NCBI RefSeq assembly: GCF_014873145.1
Contig: NZ_JADBEK010000001.1
Span: 11,842,001 to 11,906,000 of the forward strand
Direction of reading: 5' to 3'
DNA length: 64,000 bases
Source: Nonomuraea angiospora
Lineage (GTDB): Bacteria; Actinomycetota; Actinomycetes; Streptosporangiales; Streptosporangiaceae
In this document: one piece after another, positions 25,556 to 34,241 of the stretch
How the letters are laid out: each line of letters starts with the position of its first letter
Numbering within the stretch: the stretch's first letter is position 1
Translations under genes and position numbers: made by a program
Notes under the pieces: generated by a model
What the model was told of the DNA's origin: nothing
Databases searched by the model: none
Seen by the model: only the letters and a program-made list of their open reading frames with translations

Positions 25556-25773
25556 CCCGGGGCTGCGGACGCGACCGGGAGCGGCCCGCGCCGGTGACGG
25601 GCGCCGGGGCCGCGGGCGCGACCCGGAGCGGGTGGTGCCGGTGACGGCGAGCGGGGGACCGGCGCACCGCGTAGGCTGGGGCGCGTCCGCGCAGAAGCGC
25701 AGTTCATGATGTGCGCGATCGCGAGGGCCCGGAGCGCGGGCCCGGCGCGAGGGGAGAGGGAGGCGAGCCGACG

Positions 25774-26526
25774 TTGCGTGCTGAAGGCGTCACGAGGACC
25801 CCGGCGGTGCGGACCGCCGTCGTCTGGGACGCGTTGCGGTCCGCGCTGGCCGAACGGACGGCGGCGACCGGCCGGGAGGGGCTCGACATCGTCGATGCCG
25901 GAGGCGGCACCGGCGGGTTCGCCGTGCCGCTGGCGGCGCTGGGTCACGCCGTGACCGTCGTGGATCCGAGCCCCGACTCGCTGGCCGCGCTCGAGCGCCG
26001 GGCCAAGGAGAAGGGCGTGGGCGTGCGGGGCTTGCAGGGCGACGCCGCCGACCTGGGCGAGCTGCTCAGCCGTGACAGCGCCGACCTGGTGCTCTGCCAC
26101 AGCGTGCTCGAATACGTCGAGGACCCGATCAGCGCGCTGACCGCCGTCGCGGGCGTGCTGCGCAGGGGCGGCGCGGTGAGCGTGCTGGCCGCCAACCCCG
26201 TCGGCAGCGCCATCCACCGGGCGCTCGCGGGCCAGTTCGACGAGGCGCGGGCCGTGCTCGACGACCCGCGCGGCACCTGGGGCGACCGCGATCCCACGCC
26301 GAGGCGCTTCGCCGCCGAGACGCTCTCCGAGCTGCTGGCCGCGACCGGGTTCGCCGTCGGCGCCGTCCACGGCGTGCGGGTCTTCGCCGACCTGGTCCCG
26401 AGCAGGCTCGTCGACGGCGAGCCCGGCGCGGCCGAGGCGCTTGTCGCCCTCGAGCAGGTCGCCGCCACCCACCCGGTGCTGCGGGACATCGCGACTCAGC
26501 TGCACGTGCTCGCGCACAGATCCTGA
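25774..26526 (+). CDS. Class I SAM-dependent methyltransferase
   Basis: 250 residues from TTG 25774. SAM motif I is IVDAGGGTGGFAVPLAALGH, with the acidic residue of motif II in VTVVDPSPD, then GDAADLGELL and LCHSVLEYVEDP as motifs III/IV; the C-terminal part resembles tRNA-cmo5U methyltransferase (CmoM/SmtA-like) proteins. Substrate unknown. TTG 25774 is preceded by GGGAGG at 25758-25763; an upstream GTG at 25711 would add 21 residues. It lies 48 nt before dinB, as in Streptomyces. Confidence 0.82.
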   Translation: MRAEGVTRTPAVRTAVVWDALRSALAERTAATGREGLDIVDAGGGTGGFAVPLAALGHAVTVVDPSPDSLAALERRAKEKGVGVRGLQGDAADLGELLSRDSADLVLCHSVLEYVEDPISALTAVAGVLRRGGAVSVLAANPVGSAIHRALAGQFDEARAVLDDPRGTWGDRDPTPRRFAAETLSELLAATGFAVGAVHGVRVFADLVPSRLVDGEPGAAEALVALEQVAATHPVLRDIATQLHVLAHRS

Positions 26527-26545
26527 GGCGCGGGCCCTGGGTATG

Positions 26546-26557
26546 GAACGCATGTTC
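26546..26557 (+). promoter_or_regulatory. LexA (SOS) box upstream of dinB
   Basis: GAAC-GCAT-GTTC (followed by G) is the actinobacterial SOS box core GAAC-N4-GTTC and is a perfect dyad. It ends 3 bp before the -10 hexamer, so bound LexA would block the dinB promoter. Confidence 0.8.
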
Positions 26558-26560
26558 GGA

Positions 26561-26566
26561 TAGAAT
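26561..26566 (+). promoter_or_regulatory. -10 hexamer TAGAAT for dinB
   Basis: TAGAAT is a near-consensus -10 and lies 7 nt before GTG 26574, so the dinB message is probably leaderless. The SOS box occupies the spacer. Confidence 0.65.
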
Positions 26567-26573
26567 CGGCGGC

Positions 26574-27815
26574 GTGTCTCGCAAGCAGATCACCGGCATC
26601 GGCCCCGCTCCACGCACCGGGGCCGACGACAGCGGCTGCCCGATCCTGCACGTCGACATGGACGCCTTCTTCGCCAGCGTCGAGCTGCTCGAGCGTCCCG
26701 AGCTGCGCGGCCGCCCGGTGATCGTGGGCTCGCCCGCGGGCCGCGGCGTCGTGCTCAGCGCCACCTACGAGGCCAGGGCCCAGGGCGTGCACTCCGCCAT
26801 GCCGATGAGCAGGGCGCGCAGGCTCTGCCCCCAGGCCACGATCATCCCGCCCAGCCACGGCAAATACTCCGAGGTCTCCAAGGGTGTCATGGAGATCTTC
26901 CACACGATCACCCCGATGGTCGAGCCCATCGCGTCCGATGAGGCGTTCCTCGACGTCGGTGGCGCCAGGCGGCGGCTGGGCCCGCCCGCCGCCATCGCCG
27001 CCATGATCAGGGAGCAGGTCCTCGACCGCTACGGCATCACGTGCTCGGTCGGCGTGGCGAGCAGCAAGTTCGTGGCGAAGCTGGCCAGCAAGCAGTGCAA
27101 GCCCGACGGGCTGCTGGTGGTGCCCGCCGACCAGGTGGTCGACTTCCTCCACCCGCTGCCGGTCTCGGCGCTGTGGGGCGTCGGCGAGCGCACCGAGCAG
27201 TCTCTCGTACGCCTGGGCATCCGCACGGTCGGCGACCTGGCCAGAGTGCCGCCCGCCACCCTCCAGCGCGAGCTCGGCCAGGCCGTGGGCGGCCACCTGG
27301 CGGCGCTGGCCTGGGGCCGTGATGAGCGGGCGGTGAGCGCCCACGTGCCCGACAAGAGCATCGGCAACGAGGAGACGTTCGCGGCCGACGTGGACGATCC
27401 CGAGGTGATCAAGCGGGAGCTGCTGAGGCTTTCCGAGCGGGTGGCCGCCAGGATGCGTAAGGGCGGACACGTGGGAAGGACTGTAAGCGTGAAGCTCCGC
27501 CGCGCCGATTTCACGACGATCAACCGCTCGCGCACGCTGCGCGAGGCGACCGACGTGGCCCAGGTGATCTATGCCACAGCCTGCGAGCTGTTCGAGGCGG
27601 CCGGCCTCCAGCGCGTGCGGCTGCGCCTGGTCGGGGTCAGGATGGAAAACCTGCGTCCTGCGGGCGAAGCCGTCCACCAGCTCGGCCTCGGGGAGCGGGA
27701 GACCGGCTGGCGCGAGGCAGAGCAGGCCATGGACAAGGCGATCCGGCGATTCGGTCCCGACGCGGTGGTCCCAGCATCGCTCGTACGTGGCAAGCTTGAT
27801 GATGTAGAGACATGA
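26574..27815 (+). CDS. dinB: DNA polymerase IV (Y family)
   Basis: 413 residues. Translesion polymerase. Catalytic motifs are intact: HVDMDAFFASVE, SDEAFLDVGG (metal Asp and Glu) and CSVGVASSKFVAKLASKQCKPDG; the helix-hairpin-helix thumb and little finger domain follow (SIGNEETF, VSVKLRRADFTTINRSRTL). It has no obvious C-terminal beta-clamp peptide, which I could not confirm. LexA control is predicted from the box in its promoter. The next gene, DUF3040, is its normal actinobacterial neighbour. Confidence 0.95.
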   Translation: MSRKQITGIGPAPRTGADDSGCPILHVDMDAFFASVELLERPELRGRPVIVGSPAGRGVVLSATYEARAQGVHSAMPMSRARRLCPQATIIPPSHGKYSEVSKGVMEIFHTITPMVEPIASDEAFLDVGGARRRLGPPAAIAAMIREQVLDRYGITCSVGVASSKFVAKLASKQCKPDGLLVVPADQVVDFLHPLPVSALWGVGERTEQSLVRLGIRTVGDLARVPPATLQRELGQAVGGHLAALAWGRDERAVSAHVPDKSIGNEETFAADVDDPEVIKRELLRLSERVAARMRKGGHVGRTVSVKLRRADFTTINRSRTLREATDVAQVIYATACELFEAAGLQRVRLRLVGVRMENLRPAGEAVHQLGLGERETGWREAEQAMDKAIRRFGPDAVVPASLVRGKLDDVET

Positions 27816-28044
27816 CGCCGATGTCCTGATTTTTATGGGCTGTCAGTGTCGCGATTTTGGGGGAAGGGGGGCGAGATGGGCCACAATGGAGCCATGACGA
27901 CACCTCCGGTTTGGTCTGCGTTGGACGTTTGCTTTCGCCTACGTCTACAGCCTCGTATTCTGGGGATAACCGACCGCGAGGTTCGGACACCCCGTGTCGT
28001 CCGTTGCCGTCTTCCCCGTCCTGGGGCTGTCCTTGGGAGGCGCC

Positions 28045-28452
28045 GTGCCGCTCTCTGAGCACGAGCAGCGCTTGCTCGACCAGATCGAGCAGGCCCTCTA
28101 CGCCGAGGACCCGAAGTGGGCCAACACCGTAAGGATCAGTGACCCGCGCAGCCATTACAAGCGTCGTCTGATCAAGGCCTCCATCGGCTTTGCTCTCGGC
28201 GTCGTCATCATGATGGTCGGCGTGGTGATGAGTGGCAGTGCCCTGATCCCTCTCGGCGTCGGCGGTTTCGTGGTCATGCTCGCCGCGTGTCTGTGGGGCC
28301 TGTCCAGTTGGAAACGCATGAACGGGTTCGGTGACTCCGCGCCCGCCTCGGGCTCGGCCCCTCCCGCGGGCAAGCAGGCCCGCCGGCCGCGCCGGGGGAC
28401 GTTCATGGAGCGCATGGAAGAGCGCTGGCGCCGCCGAAACGATGAGCGCTGA
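28045..28452 (+). CDS. DUF3040 membrane protein
   Basis: 135 residues. It starts PLSEHEQRLLDQIEQALYAEDPKWA, the exact DUF3040 signature, followed by two transmembrane helices (about 43-62 and 66-85) and a basic tail rich in Arg. The function is unknown; the family is actinobacterial. GTG 28045 is chosen since homologues begin here and GGGAGG stands 4 nt upstream, although the frame is open to 27994. The 229 bases before it show no other convincing gene. Confidence 0.9.
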   Translation: MPLSEHEQRLLDQIEQALYAEDPKWANTVRISDPRSHYKRRLIKASIGFALGVVIMMVGVVMSGSALIPLGVGGFVVMLAACLWGLSSWKRMNGFGDSAPASGSAPPAGKQARRPRRGTFMERMEERWRRRNDER

Positions 28453-28468
28453 CCGCTGACCTGCGGAG

Positions 28469-28492
28469 CCGCCCGGACACGCGTCCGGGCGG
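28469..28492 (+). terminator. Hairpin terminator after the DUF3040 gene
   Basis: A perfect 10-bp stem CCGCCCGGAC / GTCCGGGCGG with a 4-nt loop starts 16 bases after the stop. Confidence 0.75.
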
Positions 28493-28628
28493 TCCTCGTG
28501 TGTGAGGCGGCCCTTCCGGGTCTCGCCATGCGCCCAGGCGCCGACGGTCCCCGAGGGTGAGGTCGGAGGTCGGCGTGGTTCGTCCTCCGCTCCGAAAGCG
28601 GCCGACGGTCCTGCTCCCGAAGACGAAA

Positions 28629-28661
28629 CCGGCCGTCCCCCTCGGCGAGGGGGACGGCCGG
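28629..28661 (-). terminator. Hairpin terminator of the transglutaminase operon (probably bidirectional)
   Basis: A perfect 15-bp stem CCGGCCGTCCCCCTC / GAGGGGGACGGCCGG with a GGC loop lies 13 bases beyond the stop of the minus-strand operon and between two convergent transcription units. Confidence 0.78.
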
Positions 28662-28674
28662 ACGCGTCGGTCGG

Positions 28675-31104
28675 TCAGGAGCCCTTGTGGGCGGCCGTCC
28701 GCCGCAGCCTGATGTTCTCCAGCAGGTCGAACCCGTCGAGCAGGCGCTCGCCCAGCCCCCGCAGCCGCCGCAGCGTGGACGGCGGCAGCAGCACCGCCCG
28801 CAGCCGGCGCCCGCGTGACACCGTGGCCGCCAGCGCCTGGCGCACCTTGCGCAGGTCCTTGCGCATCGGCCCGATCTGCCCCGGATCCCGGGCGAACAGC
28901 ACCCGCTCCACCGCGGAGGCGATGGCCGTGATGGCCGCCGCCGATTCCGCGTCGAACTCATACTGCTGGGTCAGCCGCCGTGCCAGCGCCCGCGGGGTCT
29001 CGCTGAGCCGGCGGGCCATGCCGTAGTCGTACAGCACGTCGTCCAGCTCCGCCCAGGCGGCGGCGACCGACGGATGGCGGCCCGCCGACTTCGACGCGAT
29101 CCTGGCCGTCAGGTCGTCGGACGGCTCCGAGACCTTCCAGCCCAGGGCGCGCACGCGCCGGTTCCTGGTGATCAGCCGCAGGCCCGCGGGGATCAGCAGC
29201 ACCAGCAGCAGCGCTCCCGCGCCGATGCCGATCTGGGCGATCAGCGGCATCGAGTCGTCCGTCGGCAGCCCGCCGGTGGCGACCACGCCCTCGCGGTCCA
29301 GCTCGCGAGGGTTGCGCCGGGTCTGCGGGTCGACCGGCTCGTCAGCGGACGAACTGGTCGAACCCGGCGTCGGCCTCGACGCCTCCCCGGTCGCCTCCGG
29401 CCTGGGCAGCGTGTACTCGGGCACCCGCGCGCTGCCCTGGCCGGCCGAACCCGAGGGAGTCGGCTCGAACGGCAGCCAGCCCACGCCCTCGAAATACAGC
29501 TCGGGCCAGGAGTGGGAGTCGTTGGTGCCGACCTGCCAGCGGTCGCCGACCTTCGTGCCGCCGGTGTAGCCGATGGCCACCCGCGACGGGATGCCCACCA
29601 GCCTGGCCAGCACCGCCATCGACACGGCGAACTGCTCGCAGAAGCCCGCCCGGTCGCGCAGCAGGAAGTCCCGCAGCGCCGAGTTGCTGTGCCCCTGCGT
29701 GCTGAGGTTGTAGGTGAAGTCGCCGCCGGTGAAGAACTGCTGCAGCTTGACCGCCGCGTCGTAGTCCGTCTTGGCGTCCGCGGTCAGGCGGGTCGCCAGC
29801 TCGTCGATCTCGGGCGGCAGGTTGTCCGGCAGCTTCAGGAAGCGGGGATCGACGGAGGGCCGGGTCCCGCTGAGCGATTCCAGCAGGTCCGGCGTGGGCT
29901 CCGGCTCGCTCGTGGTCACCTCGTACTCGACGCCGGAGGCCTCGTCGCGGGTGGAGAAGACCATGAGCGTGTCGACGTCCGCCCGCCAGTCGCCGTCGAT
30001 CTGGATCTGTCGCGGCGGGTACGGCAGCGGCAGGAACTGCAGCTTCACGATCTCGTCGCTGATCCGGATGTCCGTGGTCACGGTCTTGACCTTCGGCTGG
30101 GGGCCGAGGCCGGGCGGCGGGGGGAGGGGGCCGTTGTCCGTCCTGTTCTGCACGGCCCCATTGGGCTGAGTCATGCCGAACTGCTGGCCGTCGAACGTGT
30201 CGAGCGCGTAGATCCGCAGATAGCGGGGCTTGTCGTCGTCGTTGGCGTAGGTGAGGACCACGCGCCGTTCCGGCAGCTCCAGCTGGCCCTTCAGGCCCGC
30301 GATGGGGTTGGGGATGCTGATCGAGTTGCCCCGGCCCGAGCCGCTGCCGCCCACGCCGAACGTGAAGAACGACACCGGCTCCATGGCCGGCAGCAGGGCG
30401 GGCACCAGCACCGCCAGCGCGATCGCGGCGAACCCGATGCGCTTGCCCGACAGCCGCAGCCCGCTGGTGTCGGCCGAGGTGCGGGCGTCGGAGCGGGAGG
30501 ACGTGGCGCGGGTCGTCCGCCGTACCAGCACCGCCCTGCCCCAGCGGCCCACCCGCTCGCGCCCGTCGGCGATCAGCAGGCCGATGAACCCGAGCGCGGC
30601 CAGGATGAACGCCGGCCAGCTGATCGGGTCGGGCAGGATCGTCGCCGGCACGGTGGCCAGCGCCAGCAGCGGCAGCCCGGCCAGCGCCGCCCGGCGCAGC
30701 CGCGCGGCCAGCAGGTCCACGGCGATCGCGATCAGCGCCACGCCGCCGGCGGTCAGCAGCGTGATGCCCTCGGTCTCCGGCACGGGAGCGGCGAAGCGCT
30801 GAATGTCGGTCCAGCCGACCCCCAGCAGCCTGCCCAGCTCCACCACCGACCCGCGGGTCGGCACCACCCACGCCCACGCCTTGGCGGAGGCGAACGCCGC
30901 GGTCAGGTAGACCCACACCGCGAGCAGCGCGACCAGCGGCGCCGCCCACGCGGGCAGCGACAGGCGGCTGCTCAGCAGGCCCGCGGCCATCACGGCGAGC
31001 ACGGCGCCCAGCGACGTCCAGAACCAGGAGCCGCCCTGGAAGAGCGGGTAGAGCAGGAACGCCGCGGCGAACGCGGCCACGCCTGAGGCGACGGTCAGCC
31101 TCAT
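28675..31104 (-). CDS. Transglutaminase-like membrane protein (DUF3488/TgpA type)
   Basis: 809 residues. About six transmembrane helices fill residues 1-200, then an extracytoplasmic region, a transglutaminase core (about 440-560), another helix (about 645-665) and a cytoplasmic DUF4129-like tail. The catalytic triad looks complete: Cys in RAGFCEQFAVSMA, His in NDSHSWPELYFE and the acidic residue in WLPFEPT. Such proteins travel with MoxR and DUF58 proteins and are thought to act on periplasmic or wall proteins. The ATG overlaps the DUF58 stop by 4 nt. Confidence 0.88.
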   Translation of the reverse strand: MRLTVASGVAAFAAAFLLYPLFQGGSWFWTSLGAVLAVMAAGLLSSRLSLPAWAAPLVALLAVWVYLTAAFASAKAWAWVVPTRGSVVELGRLLGVGWTDIQRFAAPVPETEGITLLTAGGVALIAIAVDLLAARLRRAALAGLPLLALATVPATILPDPISWPAFILAALGFIGLLIADGRERVGRWGRAVLVRRTTRATSSRSDARTSADTSGLRLSGKRIGFAAIALAVLVPALLPAMEPVSFFTFGVGGSGSGRGNSISIPNPIAGLKGQLELPERRVVLTYANDDDKPRYLRIYALDTFDGQQFGMTQPNGAVQNRTDNGPLPPPPGLGPQPKVKTVTTDIRISDEIVKLQFLPLPYPPRQIQIDGDWRADVDTLMVFSTRDEASGVEYEVTTSEPEPTPDLLESLSGTRPSVDPRFLKLPDNLPPEIDELATRLTADAKTDYDAAVKLQQFFTGGDFTYNLSTQGHSNSALRDFLLRDRAGFCEQFAVSMAVLARLVGIPSRVAIGYTGGTKVGDRWQVGTNDSHSWPELYFEGVGWLPFEPTPSGSAGQGSARVPEYTLPRPEATGEASRPTPGSTSSSADEPVDPQTRRNPRELDREGVVATGGLPTDDSMPLIAQIGIGAGALLLVLLIPAGLRLITRNRRVRALGWKVSEPSDDLTARIASKSAGRHPSVAAAWAELDDVLYDYGMARRLSETPRALARRLTQQYEFDAESAAAITAIASAVERVLFARDPGQIGPMRKDLRKVRQALAATVSRGRRLRAVLLPPSTLRRLRGLGERLLDGFDLLENIRLRRTAAHKGS

Positions 31105-32363
31105 GCCGCGCCTCCCGCCGGGTTGAGCGCGTACCTGTCGCGGTTGGCGGCGTGCTGCCAGACGGAGGCGATCGAGGTGCCCGCGGGCAGGCGCACGATG
31201 CGCCAGCCGTACCCGGCCAGGACCGTCTGCACGGCCTGGTGGTTCTCGGCGGCGGCGCGGTCCCCGCCGTCCCACGTGCTCACGTCGAGCATCACCGCCA
31301 CCGCGGTGATGCCGCTGTGCCTCAGCCTGGCCAGCTCTCTCGCCTCCTCCGGGTCGAGGTCGCCGAGCACGGCCACGATCAGCCCGTCGCCGCCGCCCTG
31401 GCGCAGGGCCGAGACGCCCATCTCCAGGGAGCGGGCCGGGCTGTGCCGCACCACGGCGAGGGTGTCGAGCAGCGACCAGCTCAGTCCGGTGTCGGTCAGG
31501 TGCTCGGCGCCCTGGTCGGTCACCAGCCGCAGGCCGAGGCCCTCGCGGGCGAGGTGCACGCCGATCGAGGCCGCGGCCGAGACCGCCACCTCGAACGACG
31601 AGCGCGGGCCCTCGCCGCGGTGCGCGTACCTGCGGGTGTCCAGCAGGAGCGCGCCGCGGCTCTGCCACTGCTGCTCCTCGCGGCGCACCATCAGCTCGCC
31701 GCGGCGGGCCGTCGAGCGCCAGTGGACCCGGCGCAGGTCGTCGCCCTGCCGGTATTCGCGCGGCGCCACGTCGTCGTCGCCGGCCGCGGCCACGCTCCTG
31801 GTACGGCTGTCGCCGCCGCCCGTCCACTCGCCCGACAGCCGCACGTGGGGCAGCGCCGCCACGTGCGGCGTCACCACGAGCGTGTCGCTGATCGTGAACG
31901 AGCGGGTCAGCTCGACGAGCCCGAACGGGTCGGCGATGCGGACCGACAGCGGGCCGATCGTGTAACGGCCGCGCAGGTCCGAGCGCACCCGGTAGTCGAT
32001 CTCCCGCACGCCCCGCGACTCGACCCGGTCCAGCACGAACCGGGGCCGCACGCCCAGCGCATAAGGAACGGTGTCCTCGATGAGCAGCAGGCCGGTCGGC
32101 AGCCTGGTGACGTTCTCCAGCCGCAGGGTCACGGTGGCCTCGCCGCCGACCTCCGCCCGCGGCGGGTCCAGGCGCCTGGCGCAGCTCAGCCGGTAGCGCG
32201 TGCGCGCCACGACCATGGCCGCCAGCAGCGGCAGCGCCGTCACCAGGACGCCGATCCTGAACAGGTCGTTCTCGCCCAGGATGACGGCCATCAGCAGCGC
32301 CGCGATGCCGGAGGCGAGGAACGACCTGCCCCTGGAGGTCAGCGCCCGCAGTCCGGCCCTCAC
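31101..32363 (-). CDS. DUF58 protein with VWA-like fold
   Basis: 420 residues. Two transmembrane helices near the N-terminus (about 13-30 and 34-52), a beta-rich region, then the DUF58 signature REYRQGDDLRRVHWRSTARRGELMVRREE (in two overlapping parts near residue 210) and a C-terminal VWA-like half starting at LLLDTRRYAHRG. It links a MoxR ATPase to the transglutaminase. GTG start overlaps the moxR stop (GTGA); longer open frames upstream lie inside moxR and are not coding. Confidence 0.88.
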   Translation of the reverse strand: MRAGLRALTSRGRSFLASGIAALLMAVILGENDLFRIGVLVTALPLLAAMVVARTRYRLSCARRLDPPRAEVGGEATVTLRLENVTRLPTGLLLIEDTVPYALGVRPRFVLDRVESRGVREIDYRVRSDLRGRYTIGPLSVRIADPFGLVELTRSFTISDTLVVTPHVAALPHVRLSGEWTGGGDSRTRSVAAAGDDDVAPREYRQGDDLRRVHWRSTARRGELMVRREEQQWQSRGALLLDTRRYAHRGEGPRSSFEVAVSAAASIGVHLAREGLGLRLVTDQGAEHLTDTGLSWSLLDTLAVVRHSPARSLEMGVSALRQGGGDGLIVAVLGDLDPEEARELARLRHSGITAVAVMLDVSTWDGGDRAAAENHQAVQTVLAGYGWRIVRLPAGTSIASVWQHAANRDRYALNPAGGAA

Positions 32364-33337
32364 GACGCCCTGGCCTCCGGCACCGGCACGCGCCTGATCA
32401 GATCGGTCACCACCTGCTCCGGCAGGCGGCGCTGGCCCTGGGCCTCGACGCTGGGCAGCAACCGGTGCGCCAGCACGGGGATGGCCAGGTCCTGCAGGTC
32501 GTCGGGGATGACGTAGTCGCGGCCGGCCAGCGCGGCGTGCGCCCTGGCGGCCCGTACGAGCTGCAGCGTGGACCGGGGAGAGGCGCCCAGCCGCAGGTCG
32601 GGGGAGTGGCGGGTGGCCACGACGAGGTCGATGGCGTACTTCTTGACCGCCTGCGAGACGTAGACGCCGCGTACGGCCTCGATGAGGGCGCGCACCTCGG
32701 CCGTCGTCGCCACCGGCTCCAGCTTGTCCAGCGGCGAGGTCTGGCCGTGCACGTCGAGCATCTCCAGCTCGGCGTGCGGCTCGGGGTAGCCCATCGCGAT
32801 GCGCGCGGTGAAACGGTCGCGCTGCGCCTCGGGAAGGGGATAGGTGCCTTCCATCTCGATGGGGTTCTGGGTGGCGATCACCATGAACGGCGCGTCCAGC
32901 TGGTACGTCTCGCCGTCCACCGTCACCTGCTGCTCTTCCATGCACTCCAGCAGCGCGGACTGCGTCTTCGGGGAGGCGCGGTTGATCTCGTCGCCGACCA
33001 CGATGTTCGCGAACACCGGGCCGGGCTTGAACTCGAACTCCCGCGTCTGCTGGTTGTACGCGCTGACCCCGGTGATGTCACTGGGCAGCAGGTCGGGAGT
33101 GAACTGCACGCGGCGCACCGGGCAGTCGATGGAGCGCGCCAGCGCCTTGGCCAGCATGGTCTTGCCGACGCCTGGTACGTCCTCGATCAGGAGGTGGCCC
33201 TCCGCGAGCAGGACGGTGAGCATGATGCGGACGGCGTCGCCCTTGCCCTCGATCACCGATTCGATGGCGTTCCGAATCCGATGCGCGGTGGTGACCAGCT
33301 CGTCGAGCTGGGGAGGGACATCATGGGTTACTGCCAC
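32360..33337 (-). CDS. MoxR-family AAA+ ATPase
   Basis: 325 residues from GTG 33337. Walker A EDVPGVGKTMLAKALA, Walker B GDEINRASPKTQSALLECMEE, sensor 1 VIATQNPIEMEGTYPLPEAQRDRF and the C-terminal lid (DLRLGASPRSTLQL) are all complete. MoxR proteins act as chaperones for a partner, here DUF58 and transglutaminase. GGAGG precedes the GTG by 5 nt. It heads a three-gene minus-strand operon divergent from mraZ; the 472-base gap holds MraZ-type boxes on both strands. Confidence 0.92.
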   Translation of the reverse strand: MAVTHDVPPQLDELVTTAHRIRNAIESVIEGKGDAVRIMLTVLLAEGHLLIEDVPGVGKTMLAKALARSIDCPVRRVQFTPDLLPSDITGVSAYNQQTREFEFKPGPVFANIVVGDEINRASPKTQSALLECMEEQQVTVDGETYQLDAPFMVIATQNPIEMEGTYPLPEAQRDRFTARIAMGYPEPHAELEMLDVHGQTSPLDKLEPVATTAEVRALIEAVRGVYVSQAVKKYAIDLVVATRHSPDLRLGASPRSTLQLVRAARAHAALAGRDYVIPDDLQDLAIPVLAHRLLPSVEAQGQRRLPEQVVTDLIRRVPVPEARAS

Positions 33338-33540
33338 CGGGCCTCCATGAGAGAAGTGCGACGGCTGTCCCGTAGGGTGCCTTTGCGGGAGCCATGCCAT
33401 TCCTTTTCCATTGTGTGTACGACCCTACGACGCTGTGGGTTCTCGGGCGACATTTGTGGATATTCCAGGGAACCCTGCCGATGTTCCTGTTCTTGTCGCA
33501 TAGCAGTACGAATCCCGTGACACGGCGCCCCCGCCGGGCG

Positions 33541-33556
33541 CTCCACTTTCCTCCAC
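33541..33556 (-). promoter_or_regulatory. Two MraZ-type boxes on the minus strand
   Basis: Read on the minus strand this is GTGGAG-gaaa-GTGGAG, 10-bp spacing, identical in form to the boxes at the mraZ promoter. It lies about 200 bp upstream of the moxR start, facing that operon. Confidence 0.5.
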
Positions 33557-33635
33557 CGGGGGCTTCCCGAACGAGCCGAGCCCCTATTTCCGCGGCCTTT
33601 TGAACCCTCGACACGCCCATGAGGGTTGACCGCCC

Positions 33636-33661
33636 GGTCACCCCGCTCCACCCCGCCCCAT
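33636..33661 (-). promoter_or_regulatory. Degenerate MraZ-type repeats on the minus strand
   Basis: Minus strand: ATGGGG (33661-33656), GTGGAG (33651-33646), GTGACC (33641-33636), again at 10-bp steps. The last copy is weak. Confidence 0.35.
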
Positions 33662-33716
33662 CGCTCTGACCTGCGGTAACGCAACGGAAACCGATGATGA
33701 AGACGGTTCGAATCAG

Positions 33717-33744
33717 TTGACGGTGGGGAGAAGTGGAGTATGGT
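33717..33744 (+). promoter_or_regulatory. dcw operon promoter (mraZ promoter)
   Basis: TTGACG (33717-33722), a 16-bp spacer, and TATGGT (33739-33744) form a near-consensus sigma-70/HrdB promoter. The start of transcription is expected near 33751, about 60 nt before mraZ. Confidence 0.75.
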
Positions 33745-33758
33745 GGTGCGCAGTGGAG
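33723..33758 (+). promoter_or_regulatory. MraZ-binding region, four boxes
   Basis: GTGGGG (33723), GTGGAG (33733), GTGGTG (33743) and GTGGAG (33753) recur exactly every 10 bp. Direct repeats of this type at 10-bp spacing in front of mraZ are the known binding site of MraZ. They fill the promoter spacer, overlap the -10 box and run past the transcription start, consistent with repression. Confidence 0.8.
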
Positions 33759-33809
33759 GGCCCGGTGCACCAGCGCTGAGCGCTTCACGAGGCACGGGAG
33801 GTGGGGCCG

Positions 33810-34241
33810 ATGTTCCTCGGCACCCATCAACCGCGTCTGGACGACAAGGGACGGCTGTTCCTGCCGGCTAAGTACCGTGAGGAGCTGGCGGAGGGTCTTG
33901 TGATCACCAAAGGCCAGGAGCGATGCCTCTACGTCTTTCCCGTAGAGGAGTTCCAGCGCATTACCGAGGCTCTCAGCACCGCCCCGGTCACCGCCAAGGC
34001 GGTGCGCGACTACAGCCGCGTCTTCTTCGCCAGCGCGTCCGACGAGAAGCCAGACAAGCAAGGGCGCATCACGATCCCGCAGAGCCTGCGTCAATACGCG
34101 GGTTTGGAGCGTGACTGCGTCGTCATCGGGGCCAACACCCGGCTGGAGATCTGGGACGCAAAGGCCTGGGACACCTATCTCAACGCGCAGGAGCAGGCGT
34201 TCGCCGATCTGTCGGAGGAGGTGCTGCCAGGGATCTTGTAG
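33810..34241 (+). CDS. mraZ: Transcriptional regulator MraZ
   Basis: 143 residues, the family length. Two SpoVT/AbrB-like MraZ domains: [19 protein letters not shown] (residues 1-19) and [19 protein letters not shown] (about 76-94), each with the DxKGR/DxQGR DNA-contact motif. It binds the box repeats in its own promoter and controls the dcw cluster. ATG 33810 is chosen since the family begins MFLG and GGGAGG lies 7 nt upstream; the frame is open from GTG 33801. The 219 bases to rsmH hold no clear gene; a TGTCAGATGACA dyad sits at 34326-34337. Confidence 0.96.
   Translation: MFLGTHQPRLDDKGRLFLPAKYREELAEGLVITKGQERCLYVFPVEEFQRITEALSTAPVTAKAVRDYSRVFFASASDEKPDKQGRITIPQSLRQYAGLERDCVVIGANTRLEIWDAKAWDTYLNAQEQAFADLSEEVLPGIL

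Noticed and set aside
24933..25709. 258-codon plus-strand frame over the YjbR gene and the repeat tract
   Set aside because: It is the shifted frame of the YjbR gene followed by the repeat tract; the product is low-complexity Arg/Gly sequence.
27846..28058. 70-codon frame upstream of the DUF3040 gene (ATG at about 27895), considered as a leader peptide
   Set aside because: No family resemblance, no clear -10 at leaderless spacing (CACAAT only) and it overlaps the DUF3040 start in another frame.
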